Assembly: GCF_023283485.1 (NCBI RefSeq)
Contig: NZ_JAKILU010000012.1
Coordinates: forward strand, 47,143 to 111,142
Direction of reading: 5' to 3'
DNA from: Shewanella glacialipiscicola
GTDB taxonomy: Bacteria; Pseudomonadota; Gammaproteobacteria; Enterobacterales; Shewanellaceae
DNA: 64,000 nt
Shown here one piece after another: positions 45,560 through 55,124 of the stretch. Every line of letters begins with the position of its first letter. Position 1 is the first letter of the stretch. The notes under the pieces were generated by a model that made no database searches, had not been told where the DNA came from, and saw nothing but the letters and a program-made list of their open reading frames with translations. The translations under genes were made by a program, and so were the position numbers.

Positions 45560-46000
45560 CTATGGCTTTTCAATGACTCGGCCTGACATGCGCCAGCCAA
45601 AAATGCCATCCGTCATATGCCGCACACCGGTGTAACCTAATTTCATGGTTTCTCTGGCGGCCATATTGCTGGTGGTACACAGGCGATTGGCGCAATAAAA
45701 CACCATCACCGCATCTTTATTCTTTGGAAGTAACTCTCTCCAACTCTGCACATTGAAAAAAACCGCCCCGGGGATAAAACCATCCGCCCATATTTCCAGC
45801 GTATTTACGTCAAAAAAATAAACCCCCTGCTGTCCCACTAATGTTTCAGCTTCCATCATTGAAATTGGGTTAAGTTCGATCTCGTTATAAGGCACTTCGG
45901 ACATCTCAGAGCCACCACCCGCCACCACAGGCATTGCCGTGATACCCAAGGCTAATACCATTAAGGTTTGAGTAAGGCTGCGACGCAGTAATGTATTCAT
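45560..46000 (-). CDS. Periplasmic single-domain rhodanese-like protein
   Basis: This 146-residue protein has a signal peptide (QTLMVLALGITAMPVVAG) and a rhodanese fold with the active-site loop VFYCANRLCTTSNMAA, in which Cys is followed five residues later by a second Cys. The DVNTLEIWADGFIPGAVFFN strand is family-typical. Rhodaneses carry persulfide sulfur. Placed between sirA and the isomerase gene, it may handle sulfur near the sulfite-to-sulfide reaction (inference). A hairpin at 46018-46041 lies between it and sirA. Confidence 0.88.
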   Translation of the reverse strand: MNTLLRRSLTQTLMVLALGITAMPVVAGGGSEMSEVPYNEIELNPISMMEAETLVGQQGVYFFDVNTLEIWADGFIPGAVFFNVQSWRELLPKNKDAVMVFYCANRLCTTSNMAARETMKLGYTGVRHMTDGIFGWRMSGRVIEKP

Positions 46001-46017
46001 AATCTGGTTCTCAAATT

Positions 46018-46041
46018 CCCCAACACCCAGAGGTGTCGGGG
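46018..46041 (-). other. Intercistronic hairpin downstream of sirA
   Basis: CCCCAACACC, CAGA and GGTGTCGGGG form a strong 10-bp stem with one mismatch, with no U-tract. It lies between the sirA stop and the rhodanese start and could stabilise the sirA message or cause partial attenuation. Confidence 0.45.
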
Positions 46042-46062
46042 ATAACTAGGACTTACATTAAA

Positions 46063-48132
46063 CTAGGCTTTTTTTGCACTTAGGCCTTTAGCATCAATAA
46101 TGGCTTGGGCTTGAGTAACATAGGTCAAAGCTGCGTCTAAACGTTTGAGTGAGTAACGAGCACCGTGTGCACCCCATGAACCATCATCTCGAATGAGCTT
46201 GATGACTTCTTCGGCTTTATCGGTAAACATCAACACTTGCGCTTTGTCTTCTGTCGATAACTTAGCCTTTGACATTGACTTATCGATACGAGCGAGTGCT
46301 TCCTCTACTTGTGCAAAGGTTTCTTTCACTGGCTTTTGCCACTTCTGAACTTTGCCGTAGATTTCCATTTGGTCTTTGAAATGCAGACCGGCTGGCAACT
46401 CTGATTGGAATTGGCTATGACAACCTTTGTTTTCAACCACATCGTGGTCTGACACAGAGGTACGGGCACAAGTCCACATTAAATCAAGGTAGTTATGGCC
46501 CTGTTCATCTTTCGCCACGGTCCAACCTTTAGTAGAAGAGTCGCGAGACTTGCCTTCTGGTGGATTGAGCGTTTTACGTAATGGATCCACATCAATTTTC
46601 CACATGTGGGATTTACGTACGTTATCAAAGCCCGCTAAGTCAGGAACCTGAATAGCAGTGAAGTTTTCACAACTTCCCATGTTTGGCATGTGGCAGCTTT
46701 GACAGGTTTGCTTACCATGCGTCTTGGTATTGTTAGCAATTTCAGCCTGTGCAGCATGGCAGTCGGTACACTCTTTCACTAACTTAGGTTTCGTGATACC
46801 AGACTTCCAATCGCCATCGGTGACTTCATGTGGATCATGACATGTCGAGCAACGCATACCTTTGTCATAGTGAGCAGAGGCAAACATTTGCGAACCTTCA
46901 GTACCACAAGATGGGCATGATGACTTCATCTTCACGTTGAAGGCATATTCCAGCTTTTCTTTACCCTGAGGTGTCTGGGCTAGCTCTTCAACAAAGTTGA
47001 ACCGCTGGTGACAACGCTCACAGTTTGAAGGCATGCCGCCGCCAATACCACCGTCTAAGTGACCCCCTGCGCCATGACACTCTTCACAGGTAATACCCAG
47101 TGAAACTGTGTGTTTTTGCAGTTCTTTAGGGTTGCCTAACGCGGCAAAGAACTCTTCTTTGGTTTTAAAGTCAAACTTGAAGCTATGGCACATTTCGCAA
47201 TAGGAGCTAGCAGGTTGGAATAAAAACTCCTTCTCATACTTAGCGCCGTATGAGCTCATGCCCCATTGATGTGAACCGCTAGCACCGAACTCTTCCATTG
47301 TCGTTGGAAAATTAGGCACCACCTTTTGGATTTTCTTTGCCATTTCAGGCGTTAACCATTCAGCCCAACCGCGGGAGAATTGGTTACCACCGGCCACCAT
47401 AGTACCCGTACCGTCTTTAAGCAGACCATCGCGAATATGGTAAGTACCGCGAACTAAATAACCATCAATAAAGCCATATTTGGTTCTTGGTGTTCCCACT
47501 GTGGCGTAAATGGCGTCTGGCGTAATACCATCTGGCAGAATAGACGTATCTTTAGTGCCATACATTGTTTTTTCTATATCGTTTTCCACTTCTGGGTGGT
47601 TACCAGGGAAGCGTAAGGTTTTAGAATGGCGTGAACGTTTCCATTTTTCATACTGTGGACCATGGCATTCACCACATTTTTCAGGCCCAACAAACTTATT
47701 AGGGAAATCCAATATCGACTTAGCGCCAAGTCGATATTGCAGTGCCATAGGGCGATTACCCTCTTGGTGTTGGCTATATTTCTGACTGTCACCACCGTGT
47801 AAATATTCTTCTCCACGGTCACTGACTTTATAAGTTCCCTTTAGGCGGCCGGCTTCTGCATATTTAAATACTGGATGGTTTTCGAACAAAAAGTCAAATA
47901 ACTCTTTTTCTTGAACGATATAGTCCTGAAGGGTTCTCACACCCCGAGAGTCTACTGTTACATCGGGATTGGCCATAATAGCTTGTGCTTCTGCACTTTG
48001 CTGTTTATTGCCATAACCGGGCTTGATGTCTCCTGCAGACTTAGCGTCAGACGCTAACCCTACTGCACTGACGACAGTGCCTAAACAAAACAGCACACTT
48101 AATGCCGCCTTGGATTTCCATCGTTTCATCAT
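46063..48132 (-). CDS. sirA: Octahaem c-type cytochrome sulfite reductase SirA (MccA family)
   Basis: This 689-residue exported protein has seven CxxCH sites (starting at Cys153, 312, 349, 371, 428, 455 and 477) and an eighth atypical site: Cys555, fifteen residues, Cys571-His572, i.e. CX15CH. That motif is diagnostic of the MccA/SirA copper-haem sulfite reductases, which reduce sulfite to sulfide with six electrons. Cys406, Cys409 and Cys488 lie outside haem motifs and are candidate copper ligands. The signal peptide is near [24 protein letters not shown] precedes paired ATGs at 48132 and 48129. It heads the minus-strand sir transcript. Confidence 0.95.
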   Translation of the reverse strand: MMKRWKSKAALSVLFCLGTVVSAVGLASDAKSAGDIKPGYGNKQQSAEAQAIMANPDVTVDSRGVRTLQDYIVQEKELFDFLFENHPVFKYAEAGRLKGTYKVSDRGEEYLHGGDSQKYSQHQEGNRPMALQYRLGAKSILDFPNKFVGPEKCGECHGPQYEKWKRSRHSKTLRFPGNHPEVENDIEKTMYGTKDTSILPDGITPDAIYATVGTPRTKYGFIDGYLVRGTYHIRDGLLKDGTGTMVAGGNQFSRGWAEWLTPEMAKKIQKVVPNFPTTMEEFGASGSHQWGMSSYGAKYEKEFLFQPASSYCEMCHSFKFDFKTKEEFFAALGNPKELQKHTVSLGITCEECHGAGGHLDGGIGGGMPSNCERCHQRFNFVEELAQTPQGKEKLEYAFNVKMKSSCPSCGTEGSQMFASAHYDKGMRCSTCHDPHEVTDGDWKSGITKPKLVKECTDCHAAQAEIANNTKTHGKQTCQSCHMPNMGSCENFTAIQVPDLAGFDNVRKSHMWKIDVDPLRKTLNPPEGKSRDSSTKGWTVAKDEQGHNYLDLMWTCARTSVSDHDVVENKGCHSQFQSELPAGLHFKDQMEIYGKVQKWQKPVKETFAQVEEALARIDKSMSKAKLSTEDKAQVLMFTDKAEEVIKLIRDDGSWGAHGARYSLKRLDAALTYVTQAQAIIDAKGLSAKKA

Positions 48133-48649
48133 TCACTCCTAATTATCATTAGTTTTATATTTTCCACTGAACTTAATTGTTCTCGGAACGACACAAACAA
48201 TTGATCAGTGACTGCATGATGAAGAAGGGCGAGGATGAAAAATCAGAGCTAGAGCACATTAAATCCTTATAAACAAATCAATATAACAACAGCTAATTAA
48301 TAAACAATAAAATCATTAGCTTAACATTTATCTCCCATTAGTTTTTTAGATCAAAAAACAACATTTTTAGTTCTAAAATAATCTAAAAATAACTTTTAAC
48401 TTTAAAAAGTATTCAACGAGATAAATAAAGAAATTAATAAAGGAATAGATCACATTTTTTAAAATAGCATTCGAATAACCTTGAACAACAAAATAGCGAA
48501 TCGCCGATATAAATATAAAAATCAATTTAACGAACCATCAATTTATTGCTAACGACTTAATACTTGATAATGACTTAACACTTGCTAATAACTTAATAGT
48601 TACGCCCTATAGCCATTGAATAGTGGAATAACCAAAAGGACATAAATAA
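48133..48649. promoter_or_regulatory. Divergent promoter region between sirA and the ccmF-like gene
   Basis: 517 nt, strongly AT-rich and without ORFs. It must drive both arms of the locus. A CRP-like site is at 48436-48457: the right half TAGATCACATTT fits the CRP consensus fully and the left half poorly. No clear FNR palindrome (TTGAT-N4-ATCAA) was found. Confidence 0.5.
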
Positions 48650-50740
48650 ATGACCGTGATGCTGCCAGAAATAGGACATGTGTTGCTAATTATTAGCACT
48701 GTTATTGCACTATTATCGGCATCAATACCATTAATCGGCGTGTATCGAAATAATGCTTACCTATTAGGATGCAGTCCTATTTTATTTCGTGCATTATTTT
48801 TTGCAGTATTCACATCGCTCCTATGCCTCGTTTATTGTTTTGTCACCGATGATTTTTCTGTTGCCTATGTTGCCAACCATTCTAATAGTCAATTAGCGCT
48901 GGGATATAAAATCGCGGCCGTTTGGGGTAGCCATGAAGGTTCAATGTTATTTTGGGTGTTTGCCATTGCACTCTGGGGCGCCATTATCAGTTATCGTCTA
49001 TCGATAACCGATTGCACCCACGCTAACAGCAATGACCGCTACCAAGATGCGTTGTATTTTGCCAGGTTACTGGCGATTTTATCCTTAGTGATCCTCGGCT
49101 TTAACCTGTTTTTACTGTTTACCTCTAATCCTTTTGCTCGTTTATTACCTGATTTTCCGATTGAGGGACGCGATCTCAACCCCATATTGCAGGACATAGG
49201 GTTGATACTGCATCCACCTATGCTCTTTCTTGGCTATGTTGGGCTGACCGTTTGTTTTGCTGCGGCTTTAGCATCGCTACTTGGAGGGAAATTTAATACT
49301 CGCCAAGTCAACCATTTACAACCTTGGGTACTATTCGCGTGGATTTTTTTAACGGCGGGTAATGCCTTCGGCTCATGGTGGGCCTATAACGAATTAGGTT
49401 GGGGCGGATGGTGGTTTTGGGATCCGGTAGAAAACGCGTCTTTTATTCCTTGGCTGGTCGCGACGGCATTAGTGCATTCCGTCATATTAACCAAACGCAG
49501 TCAGGGCTTTAAGATCACCACTTTACTCTTGTGTCTATTAGCTTTCTCGCTGTGTTTACTCGGCAGTTTCTTAGTCCGTTCTGGCATAGTGCAATCGGTG
49601 CACGCTTTTGCCTCTGATCCCACCCGTGGTATGTCAATCCTTTGTTTACTCGTGCTTTTTGTCAGCGCCGCTTTACTTATTTTTGCGCTCAAAGCCCATA
49701 CCTTCAGACAAGATGTCAGCTTTGCTCTTTTCAGTAAAGAAACCCTCTTGTTGCTCGGCATTATTCTTTTAGTGGTGGCTGCATTCTCAGTGTTACTGGG
49801 GACTTTTTATCCCTTACTCTACGAACTACTCGGCCTAGGAACGCTTTCCGTTGGCGCGCCTTATTTCAACGCGATTTTTGTACCGCTCACCTTTTTACTC
49901 GTGTTGTTAATGGGTATCGCTCCCTTAGCCCAGTGGCAAAAGGCATCAAAAGCACAACTTAAGCCCTTGCTCATTCCGGGTATATTGGTATTAGCCTTAA
50001 CCTTATGGATAAGCTTTCAAGCCGCCACGGGGGATCATTTATTTTTAATGCTTGGCACTGCAGCAGCGCTTTGGTTACTGGTTTGTTTATTACTCACCCT
50101 GATGGCGGCATTAGGATTCTATAAGCAAACCAGCAAAAATAATCCCGCAAGCATTAATGCTAACAATACAGTCAATCATCTTTCTAAACGCCGCTTAGTG
50201 GCTATGCTCATCGCCCATTTTGGGGTGGCTATTACGATTACAGGCGCTACGGCTGTATCATTTTTTGAACAAGAAGCCCTGCTTCGAATGGGACCAGGGC
50301 AAGGTAAACCACTAGCGGGTTATGTGTTGGTTTATGAAAGCACTGAAAATGTTGATACCAATAGTTTTACTGCTATCCAAGCCAATATCAGTATTCGCGA
50401 TGCCGGCCAAGATGAGCGAGTATTAGCCTATGTTACGCCCCAACGGCAAACCTTTAAAAGTAATGGTATGGAAATGTCACATGCTGGTATTGACCACGGT
50501 CTATGGCGGGATATTTACGTTTCAATGGGCCTACAACTGAGTGATAACGAATACCTTATCCGCATCAGCTATAAACCTCTGGCGAGTTGGATATGGCTTG
50601 GTGCCTTATTCATGATATTAGGTGGTGCTATCGCGGCGTGGCCCGCTTGCCGCCTTGGCTATCTATCTGATGTTGAAACTTTAGATGTTAAAACCTTAGA
50701 CAGCACAACCAATACACAACCACAGGAGAGCATCGCCTAA
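48650..50740 (+). CDS. CcmF/NrfE-like cytochrome c haem lyase (sir locus)
   Basis: This 696-residue polytopic protein has the CcmF hallmarks WGSHEGS (92-98) and the tryptophan-rich haem-handling motif WGGWWFWD (251-258), followed by PVENASFIPWL. It ligates haem to apocytochrome cysteines together with CcmH. A dedicated lyase is expected because the CX15CH site of SirA is not read by the general Ccm system; NrfEFG does this for NrfA and CcsA1 for MccA in Wolinella. It is translationally coupled to the CcmH-like gene by a TAATG overlap. Confidence 0.92.
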   Translation: MTVMLPEIGHVLLIISTVIALLSASIPLIGVYRNNAYLLGCSPILFRALFFAVFTSLLCLVYCFVTDDFSVAYVANHSNSQLALGYKIAAVWGSHEGSMLFWVFAIALWGAIISYRLSITDCTHANSNDRYQDALYFARLLAILSLVILGFNLFLLFTSNPFARLLPDFPIEGRDLNPILQDIGLILHPPMLFLGYVGLTVCFAAALASLLGGKFNTRQVNHLQPWVLFAWIFLTAGNAFGSWWAYNELGWGGWWFWDPVENASFIPWLVATALVHSVILTKRSQGFKITTLLLCLLAFSLCLLGSFLVRSGIVQSVHAFASDPTRGMSILCLLVLFVSAALLIFALKAHTFRQDVSFALFSKETLLLLGIILLVVAAFSVLLGTFYPLLYELLGLGTLSVGAPYFNAIFVPLTFLLVLLMGIAPLAQWQKASKAQLKPLLIPGILVLALTLWISFQAATGDHLFLMLGTAAALWLLVCLLLTLMAALGFYKQTSKNNPASINANNTVNHLSKRRLVAMLIAHFGVAITITGATAVSFFEQEALLRMGPGQGKPLAGYVLVYESTENVDTNSFTAIQANISIRDAGQDERVLAYVTPQRQTFKSNGMEMSHAGIDHGLWRDIYVSMGLQLSDNEYLIRISYKPLASWIWLGALFMILGGAIAAWPACRLGYLSDVETLDVKTLDSTTNTQPQESIA

Positions 50741-51174
50741 TGAATGCCTCATTTCGCTCACCTTACCTCAGTTTTTTAATGGGGTTGCTTGTTATCACAC
50801 TACTTTTGGGAGCCGCGATATTTTTATTTATGGCGCAAGAGCGGTCAATCACCACAGTGTCTTATCAACAACAGGCCATGGATATCAGTAAAGTGCTGCG
50901 CTGCCCTATGGCGACCAACCAGAACCTATTTGAATCTCAAGCCCCTATCGCCCATGAGCTTAAAGCGCAGATATTTACCATGCTGGAACAGGGGCAAAGC
51001 CAAGACGAGATAATTCATTTTATGGTGCAACGCTATGGTGAAAAAATCCGTTATCAACCCGAACTTAAAGGCTCAACTTTGGCGTTGTGGTTTGGGCCAT
51101 TACTGTTCCTATTACTCGGTGTAGGGATTTGCCTTGCGCTAACTAAACGTAGTGCACCACGCCCTACTCTTTAA
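50740..51174 (+). CDS. CcmH/NrfF-like protein with altered CxxC motif (sir locus)
   Basis: This 144-residue protein has an N-terminal membrane anchor (FLMGLLVITLLLGAAIFLFM), a periplasmic three-helix domain and a C-terminal membrane helix (WFGPLLFLLLGVGI). The usual LRCPxCQNQNL reads LRCPMATNQNL here. Cys55 is kept but the second cysteine is Ala58 (codon GCG). CcmH normally uses both cysteines to reduce or hold the apocytochrome. Start overlaps the ccmF-like stop by 1 nt. Confidence 0.9.
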   Translation: MNASFRSPYLSFLMGLLVITLLLGAAIFLFMAQERSITTVSYQQQAMDISKVLRCPMATNQNLFESQAPIAHELKAQIFTMLEQGQSQDEIIHFMVQRYGEKIRYQPELKGSTLALWFGPLLFLLLGVGICLALTKRSAPRPTL

Positions 51175-51192
51175 AAAATAGAGGATTAATCT

Positions 51193-51777
51193 ATGAAACG
51201 ACATTTGGTTAGGCTCACGCTGCTATGCGGTTTTGCTCTATTAAGCACCATAGTCCAAGCCCACTCTTTACAAAATAAACTTTACGATACCGGTGAAGCA
51301 ATTCCTAAACCTAGGGTAATGACTGGCTTTGTTGAAATGCAGCACGCACGCGGGGTGCCAAATGTGCCCTTTCTCGATGAAGCAGGACAAACTCAAACCC
51401 TAAAGCAGCACCAAGGCAAACTGGTGTTAGTCAATCTTTGGGCAACTTGGTGTGTACCTTGTTTACGTGAAATTCCACAACTTCAACAGCTTAAACAACA
51501 ATATCAGGGCAAAAATATTGCCATAGTGCCAATCTCTATCGATGAGGATCCAAAGGAAGTTCGCCCTTTCCTCACTAAACACAATTTTAAAGACTACCAA
51601 ACTTGGTTCGACCCAACGCAAAACATAGAACAAATCATTCCTGCAAACGTGGTTCCCGCGACGTATTTTTTTGATACAAAAGGTAATCTGGTAGGCTTTG
51701 TGCGGGGATACCTAGACTGGGGCGATAAAGACGTAGCCCCTTACTTAGACCAATTAATCGCCAAATACGGCCAATAA
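51193..51777 (+). CDS. CcmG/DsbE-like periplasmic thioredoxin (sir locus)
   Basis: This 194-residue TlpA/DsbE-type protein has a signal peptide (VRLTLLCGFALLSTIVQA) and the active site WATWCVPC (Cys87, Cys90), followed by LREIPQLQQLKQQY and VVPATYFFDTKGN with the cis-proline. It would keep apocytochrome thiols reduced for haem attachment. It is the last gene of the plus-strand arm and is followed by a terminator. An N-terminal extension of about 40 residues precedes the thioredoxin fold. Confidence 0.9.
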   Translation: MKRHLVRLTLLCGFALLSTIVQAHSLQNKLYDTGEAIPKPRVMTGFVEMQHARGVPNVPFLDEAGQTQTLKQHQGKLVLVNLWATWCVPCLREIPQLQQLKQQYQGKNIAIVPISIDEDPKEVRPFLTKHNFKDYQTWFDPTQNIEQIIPANVVPATYFFDTKGNLVGFVRGYLDWGDKDVAPYLDQLIAKYGQ

Positions 51778-51841
51778 CCAACCAATTAACACGTTAATAA
51801 CTCAAATCTCCTTCGGTACACACCACCCGTAATTAACCGAA

Positions 51842-51877
51842 GCCCGCTGCACGAATATTAGCAGCGGGCATTTTTAT
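51842..51877 (+). terminator. Rho-independent terminator of the ccmF-H-G-like operon
   Basis: GCCCGCTGC, a 10-nt loop and GCAGCGGGC form a 9-bp GC stem followed by ATTTTTAT. Confidence 0.88.
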
Positions 51878-51962
51878 ACGCTTGACCCCATCCTTGAACT
51901 TTGTATTTCACGGCGCATTTCTTTAAAATTGCCACCAAACTCTTTATATCAAGGCAAGCCAG

Positions 51963-52541
51963 ATGAAATTCACCCGTTTAACTCAACCTATTTATGACCA
52001 CTTATATCGTGATATCAGTGAGTTTCGTAGCACCTTCGACTTGCCCGTTAATGATGTTGATTCTTTAGATGACAAGGCCGACACCTTACATACTTCACTG
52101 ATTATTGAGGAGTTAACTGAACTTGCCGAAGCCGATAGTCGTATCGAACAGGCCGATGCCATAGTCGATTCTGTATACGTGTTAATGGGCCGTTTAGTGC
52201 ACTTAGGCGCGCAAGCTATGACCGACAGACTCGAAATCAGTTACTTAATCGACTTGTTGCTTTGTGTGGCTAAAAACCGTGAAATTGATTTTATAAGCTG
52301 CTGGGACGAAGTCCACTCGAGTAATATGAGTAAAGTGTGCCGTAACGAGCAAGAACTGGCCGAGACAATTGCCTTTTATGCCAAGCAAGGTGTTGAAATT
52401 GTTGGTAGCCAACAGGGCGACTTCATTATCGCTAAATGCGCTAAAGATGTGGAAATGGTAGGTAAAGTGGTTCGCCAAGGCAAGGTACTAAAGTCAGTTT
52501 ACTACCGCCCAGCAGATCTGACAAAGCTGGTTAAAGCGTAA
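51963..52541 (+). CDS. MazG/PRA-PH-like nucleoside triphosphate pyrophosphohydrolase
   Basis: This 192-residue all-alpha protein has the NTP pyrophosphohydrolase metal motif EELTELAEADSRIEQADAIVD (EExxE and ExxD spacing, about residues 57-77). The C-terminal half, with a Cys in IIAKCAKDVEMVGKVVRQG, is typical of the PRA-PH-like subfamily. It probably hydrolyses NTPs or modified NTPs to NMP and pyrophosphate. The gene is single, followed by a hairpin terminator. Confidence 0.85.
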   Translation: MKFTRLTQPIYDHLYRDISEFRSTFDLPVNDVDSLDDKADTLHTSLIIEELTELAEADSRIEQADAIVDSVYVLMGRLVHLGAQAMTDRLEISYLIDLLLCVAKNREIDFISCWDEVHSSNMSKVCRNEQELAETIAFYAKQGVEIVGSQQGDFIIAKCAKDVEMVGKVVRQGKVLKSVYYRPADLTKLVKA

Positions 52542-52554
52542 CGTCATCCTATTG

Positions 52555-52590
52555 TCTAAAAGCCTGTATATCGTGGGCTTTTAGATTATT
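52555..52590 (+). terminator. Terminator-like hairpin
   Basis: TCTAAAAGCC and GGCTTTTAGA form a perfect 10-bp stem with an 11-nt loop 14 nt past the stop, followed by TTATT. Confidence 0.65.
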
Positions 52591-52787
52591 TAATCTAAAC
52601 TCGGGATAGTGGCTGTGGTAACTGATTAATCTTATTACCTTATTCGCAAAATTAACTCTACAGAGGTAGTTTTTCCGTTATCAAGGCAAGTTTGCGTACC
52701 TAATAGTAGGCTATTAGTAGCAAAGTTAACGCAGATAAAGGGGAAAATAACCTGTAGAGACGCAGAGCTTATCCCGAGCTCAGGTTA

Positions 52788-53864
52788 TTAATCTTCTTTA
52801 GCTATCGATATCGTTTCAGGCTCATCCCTTAACCACTCACGCCAAATCGCCACCAGCAAGGCCATCAATACGGGGCCGACAAATAAACCGACAAAACCCA
52901 TGGTTTTCACGCCGCCAATCAAGCCAAAAAAGGTCGGTAAAAAAGGCAATTTAATTGGCCCACCAACCAAATTCGGTCGCAGAGTTTTATCAACAATAAA
53001 CAGCTCTATGCTACCCCAGAGAAACAAACCGACACCTGCGGTTGTATCACCAGTGCCGACCAAATAAAGTGAAATTAAGGTAAACATAGTGGGCGCGCCA
53101 CCGGGAACCAAAGCCATAAAGGCGGTTAACACCCCAAACGCCACGGCCGATGGCACACCGGCAATCCAATAGGCAATCCCTAGCACTATGCCTTCACCAA
53201 TGGCGATAAGCGTCATGCCAATAACCGTAGAACTGACCGTAGCAGGCACCACTCGGGAAAAGCTATGCCAACGGGCGGGCAGCACTCGCTCACCGATAAC
53301 ATCTAATTGTTTCGCCACATGTTCACCATCTTTATAGAGGAAAAATAAGGTGATCAGCATAAAAATCAACGTTAATAATAAGCCCAACGTGTTCCAACCC
53401 AACTGCAGTACCCCACGAGAAATACCCGTCAGGTTCTGTCCACTGATGGCACTGATAATTTTACCTAATTCGTGGGGTTCACCGATAAATTGCTGCCATT
53501 GCAGGGTCAACCATTCACCCATCCAAGGTAAATCTTTGATCCACAAGGGCACGGGCGAGCCGTGTTGGTTGGTAAATACCAGCCAATCAACCCAAGTTTT
53601 AATCTCTTGTAACGCATAGGAAAATACCAACACCAGCGGGATAATCAGCCCGAGCACAATACAACACAGCGCAATGGTTGCCGCCAATGCAGAGCGATTA
53701 CCGCATTTTGCCAAAAGTTTTTGATACAGGGGCCAACTCGAAAAACACACGATCAAGGCAGCTAAGGCGGGCACTAAAAAGTCGATAAAAAAGAACACGC
53801 CAGCACACAACAGCAAAATCAATAGAGTACGACCAATCGCGGCATTACTGAAAATCGGCGTCAT
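52788..53864 (-). CDS. AI-2E family transporter
   Basis: This 358-residue membrane protein has the PerM/YdiK layout: hydrophobic pairs at the N-terminus (LLILLLCAGVFFFIDFLVPA), a periplasmic helical region, and a C-terminal bundle including AVAFGVLTAFMALVPGGAPT and KLPFLPTFFGLIGGVKTMGF, then FVGPVLMALLVAIWREW. Family members export autoinducer-2 or act as Na+/H+ antiporters; the substrate is undetermined. An in-frame GTG at 53882 is an alternative start. Confidence 0.9.
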   Translation of the reverse strand: MTPIFSNAAIGRTLLILLLCAGVFFFIDFLVPALAALIVCFSSWPLYQKLLAKCGNRSALAATIALCCIVLGLIIPLVLVFSYALQEIKTWVDWLVFTNQHGSPVPLWIKDLPWMGEWLTLQWQQFIGEPHELGKIISAISGQNLTGISRGVLQLGWNTLGLLLTLIFMLITLFFLYKDGEHVAKQLDVIGERVLPARWHSFSRVVPATVSSTVIGMTLIAIGEGIVLGIAYWIAGVPSAVAFGVLTAFMALVPGGAPTMFTLISLYLVGTGDTTAGVGLFLWGSIELFIVDKTLRPNLVGGPIKLPFLPTFFGLIGGVKTMGFVGLFVGPVLMALLVAIWREWLRDEPETISIAKED

Positions 53865-54059
53865 AGGGCTAACATTTCCCACAATAAAAGCGAACGATAA
53901 AGTAGAAAATACTCGGCATTACGCCAAAGTCCTAATCTTATGGGTAAATTTATTGAACCGAAAGCTGTTTAACCATGTTTTTTAGCGGATGAAAATCGCT
54001 ATTTAACGGTATCAACGACACGTCATGGCAAGTATATTGATATCCTGTTAACAAATTCC

Positions 54060-55124
54060 CTATACGATAGCTTCTGAGTCCATCAAACCTAAAGCTAACA
54101 GCCTTGTGAGCTCCGCAGCGGGAATCACTTTGCAGCCTGAAGCATTTTGGCCACACCACAGTGGGCTAAAATCATCCAATCCTTGCTCTTCTGCCACGCT
54201 TCGTAATACGGCAACAGCACTTGCTGCAAGAGGGAAATCGGGTACGGCTTGGTTGATAGGCCCAAGTTCGGCCATAAAACGATTCACTATGCCGCGTGCG
54301 GGGCGACCAGAATATAAGTTAGTCAGCGCAGTATGCTGCGCGGCCTCACTTTGCAGTGCGGCGCGATGAAGTTTACTGGTGGTGCATTCAGGGCAAAGTA
54401 AATAGGCCGTACCGACTTGCACCGCCGAAGCGCCCATTGCCATCGCGGCGCGCACGGTTTTCGCATCAACTATGCCACCTGCGGCGATAACGGGCACAGC
54501 AACGGCGGCGATGATTTGTGGCAATAAACTAAAAGTACCGAGCTGCGCAGTTAAATCATCGGATAAAAAATGCCCTCTATGGCCGCCGGCCTCTAAACCT
54601 TGAGCAATAATAGCATCCACGCCATGCGCTTCTAGCCACAAGGCTTCTGCCACTGTGGTCGCGGTAGAAATCACTTTAGAACCCCAAGATTTAATCTCTA
54701 GCAGCAAATCATCATTGGGTAAACCAAAGTGAAAACTCACGACTTCGGGTTTAAATTTAGCTAACACTTCAGCCTGAGCACTGGTGTAGGGTGAGCGCTG
54801 CTGCCCCACGGTTTGGGCGTCAGGATTGACACCTAACTCAGTAAAATAAGGCGCGAGTTGCTTGAGCCATGCGGCTTGTTTTACCGCTTGCGGTGCGGGC
54901 TCGTGATGACAAAAGAAGTTTACATTGATGGGCTTAGTCGTTTGGGTACGAATATGCGTTAATTCAGTGTGCAAAGCCTCGGGCGATAACATGGCGCAGG
55001 GCAACGACCCTAAAGCACCCGCTTGCGATACGGCTATCGTTAAGGCGCCGCCCTGAACACCCGCCATAGGCGCTTGAATAATCGGCAGTTCAATGCCAAA
55101 TAATCGGGTTAGCTGACACGGCAT
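54060..55124 (-). CDS. Nitronate monooxygenase / enoyl-reductase-like FMN TIM barrel
   Basis: This 354-residue protein has the NMO signature: N-terminal FGIELPIIQAPMAGVQGG and the central GLEAGGHRG phosphate-binding segment with the conserved His. VIAAGGIVDAKTVRAAMAMG and GASAVQVGTAYLLCPEC follow. It binds FMN and oxidises nitronates such as propionate-3-nitronate to detoxify them. It has an ideal Shine-Dalgarno (AAAGGAGGTGAT) upstream of the ATG. It is monocistronic, next to the ars operon. Confidence 0.92.
   Translation of the reverse strand: MPCQLTRLFGIELPIIQAPMAGVQGGALTIAVSQAGALGSLPCAMLSPEALHTELTHIRTQTTKPINVNFFCHHEPAPQAVKQAAWLKQLAPYFTELGVNPDAQTVGQQRSPYTSAQAEVLAKFKPEVVSFHFGLPNDDLLLEIKSWGSKVISTATTVAEALWLEAHGVDAIIAQGLEAGGHRGHFLSDDLTAQLGTFSLLPQIIAAVAVPVIAAGGIVDAKTVRAAMAMGASAVQVGTAYLLCPECTTSKLHRAALQSEAAQHTALTNLYSGRPARGIVNRFMAELGPINQAVPDFPLAASAVAVLRSVAEEQGLDDFSPLWCGQNASGCKVIPAAELTRLLALGLMDSEAIV

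Noticed and set aside
47510..47785. ORFs on the opposite strand within sirA
   Set aside because: Shadows of the sirA reading frame; sirA has eight intact haem motifs across the same bases.
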